Assembly: GCA_002291855.1 (NCBI GenBank)
Contig: DBAW01000143.1
Location: 8,104 to 13,456, forward strand
Direction of reading: 5' to 3'
Length of the DNA: 5,353 nucleotides
DNA from: Sphingomonas sp. UBA1000
Lineage (GTDB): Bacteria > Pseudomonadota > Alphaproteobacteria > Sphingomonadales > Sphingomonadaceae
Under the pieces are notes generated by a model. The model did no database searches. It was not told where the DNA came from and worked only from the letters and a program-made list of their open reading frames with translations. Made by a program: the position numbers and the translations under genes. The stretch's first letter is position 1; every line of letters begins with the position of its first letter. Below, piece after piece: positions 4,895-5,353 of the stretch.

Positions 4895-5353
4895 ATGAAA
4901 TCTGTCTGGTTGACCTCCAGCCTTATCGCGCTCGCCGCCGCCAGCCCGGCTTATGCCCAGAACGCCGCTCAGGATGGCGCGCCCGAACAGGCCGCCGCGT
5001 CCGAACCGGCCGATATCGTCGTGACCGCACAGCTGCGCTCCGAACGTCTGCAGGACGTGCCGGTCGCGATCACCGTGCTCAGCGGCAATGCGCTGGAGGC
5101 GCAGGGGCGCGTCAACCTTGAAGGCGCGGTCAATCTGATCCCGTCGTTCAACTTTCTGAAGTCGGGCACGACGCTCAACCAGTCGCTGTTCCTGCGCGGC
5201 GTCGGCACCTCGACCTTCTCGATCGCCGGCGAGCCGTCGGTGTCGACCGTGCTTGACGGCGTCGTGCTCGCGCGGTCGGGCGAAGCCTTTCAGGAACTGG
5301 TCGATGTCGACCGGCTCGAAGTGCTGCGCGGCCCGCAGGGCACGCTGTTCGGC
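4895..5353 (+). CDS. TonB-dependent outer-membrane receptor, N-terminal part cut by window edge
   Basis: The first 153 codons of an outer-membrane active transporter that takes up a ligand using TonB-ExbBD energy. A signal peptide covers residues 1-21 (basic Lys2, a hydrophobic stretch LIALAAA, cleavage after AYA). A TonB box, DIVVTA (40-45), follows, then the plug domain: DVPVAITVLSG (54-64), NLIPSF, LFLRGVG, VSTVLDGVVLARSG and DRLEVLRGPQGTLFG at the edge. Full-length relatives are usually 700-900 residues, so most of the barrel lies outside. The ATG at 4895 has GAGGGG 8 bases upstream. It follows the Gfo/Idh gene by 206 bp and carries its own operator-like site, so it is probably a separate transcript under the same regulator. 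Receptors of this plug type in sphingomonads import many substrates, including sugars and aromatic compounds; ligand choice cannot be read from the plug, but the neighbours point to a sulfonated or sugar compound. Confidence 0.93.
   Translation, partial: MKSVWLTSSLIALAAASPAYAQNAAQDGAPEQAAASEPADIVVTAQLRSERLQDVPVAITVLSGNALEAQGRVNLEGAVNLIPSFNFLKSGTTLNQSLFLRGVGTSTFSIAGEPSVSTVLDGVVLARSGEAFQELVDVDRLEVLRGPQGTLFG

Overview
The window is GC-rich (about two-thirds G+C by eye). Its proteins and gene order fit an alphaproteobacterium, most likely a sphingomonad (Sphingomonas, Sphingobium, Novosphingobium or Sphingopyxis type). The support is codon use strongly biased to G/C third positions, a TonB-dependent receptor with a 'DIVVTA' box typical of that group, and an ArsR-methyltransferase fusion gene directly upstream of metF. 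The genus is an inference.

Right-to-left, minus strand, 1-1471: a methionine/SAM-cycle operon. A GTG-started regulator (ArsR-type DNA-binding domain fused to a SAM/SAH-binding methyltransferase fold, SahR-like) overlaps by 4 bp with metF (5,10-methylenetetrahydrofolate reductase), which runs off the left edge. A perfect 24-bp, AT-rich palindrome sits directly upstream of the regulator start and is the probable autoregulatory operator.

Minus strand, 1559-3582: a two-gene unit. An aldo/keto reductase is followed, with a 4-bp start/stop overlap, by an SsuD-like flavin-dependent (bacterial luciferase-like) monooxygenase. A GC-rich hairpin just after it probably ends the transcript and separates it from the sahR-metF operon.

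Plus strand, 3603-5353: a Gfo/Idh/MocA-family protein diverges from the aldo/keto reductase with only 20 bp between the start codons. After a 206-bp gap holding a strong hairpin and an operator-like site comes a TonB-dependent receptor with signal peptide, TonB box and plug domain, cut by the right edge.

Together these suggest a catabolic locus: outer-membrane uptake (TonB receptor), a possible NAD-dependent Gfo/Idh step on a sugar or glycoside, oxidative C-S cleavage by an SsuD-like monooxygenase, and reduction of the resulting aldehyde by an aldo/keto reductase. This set resembles the oxidative desulfurisation route for sulfoquinovose (SmoC monooxygenase plus SmoB reductase), with a Gfo/Idh protein that might take the glycosidase role. 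The substrate is inferred, not shown. A near-identical 17-bp LacI-type element (14 of 17 positions) lies at the divergent start region and in front of the TonB receptor gene, suggesting that one regulator, not in this window, controls both.
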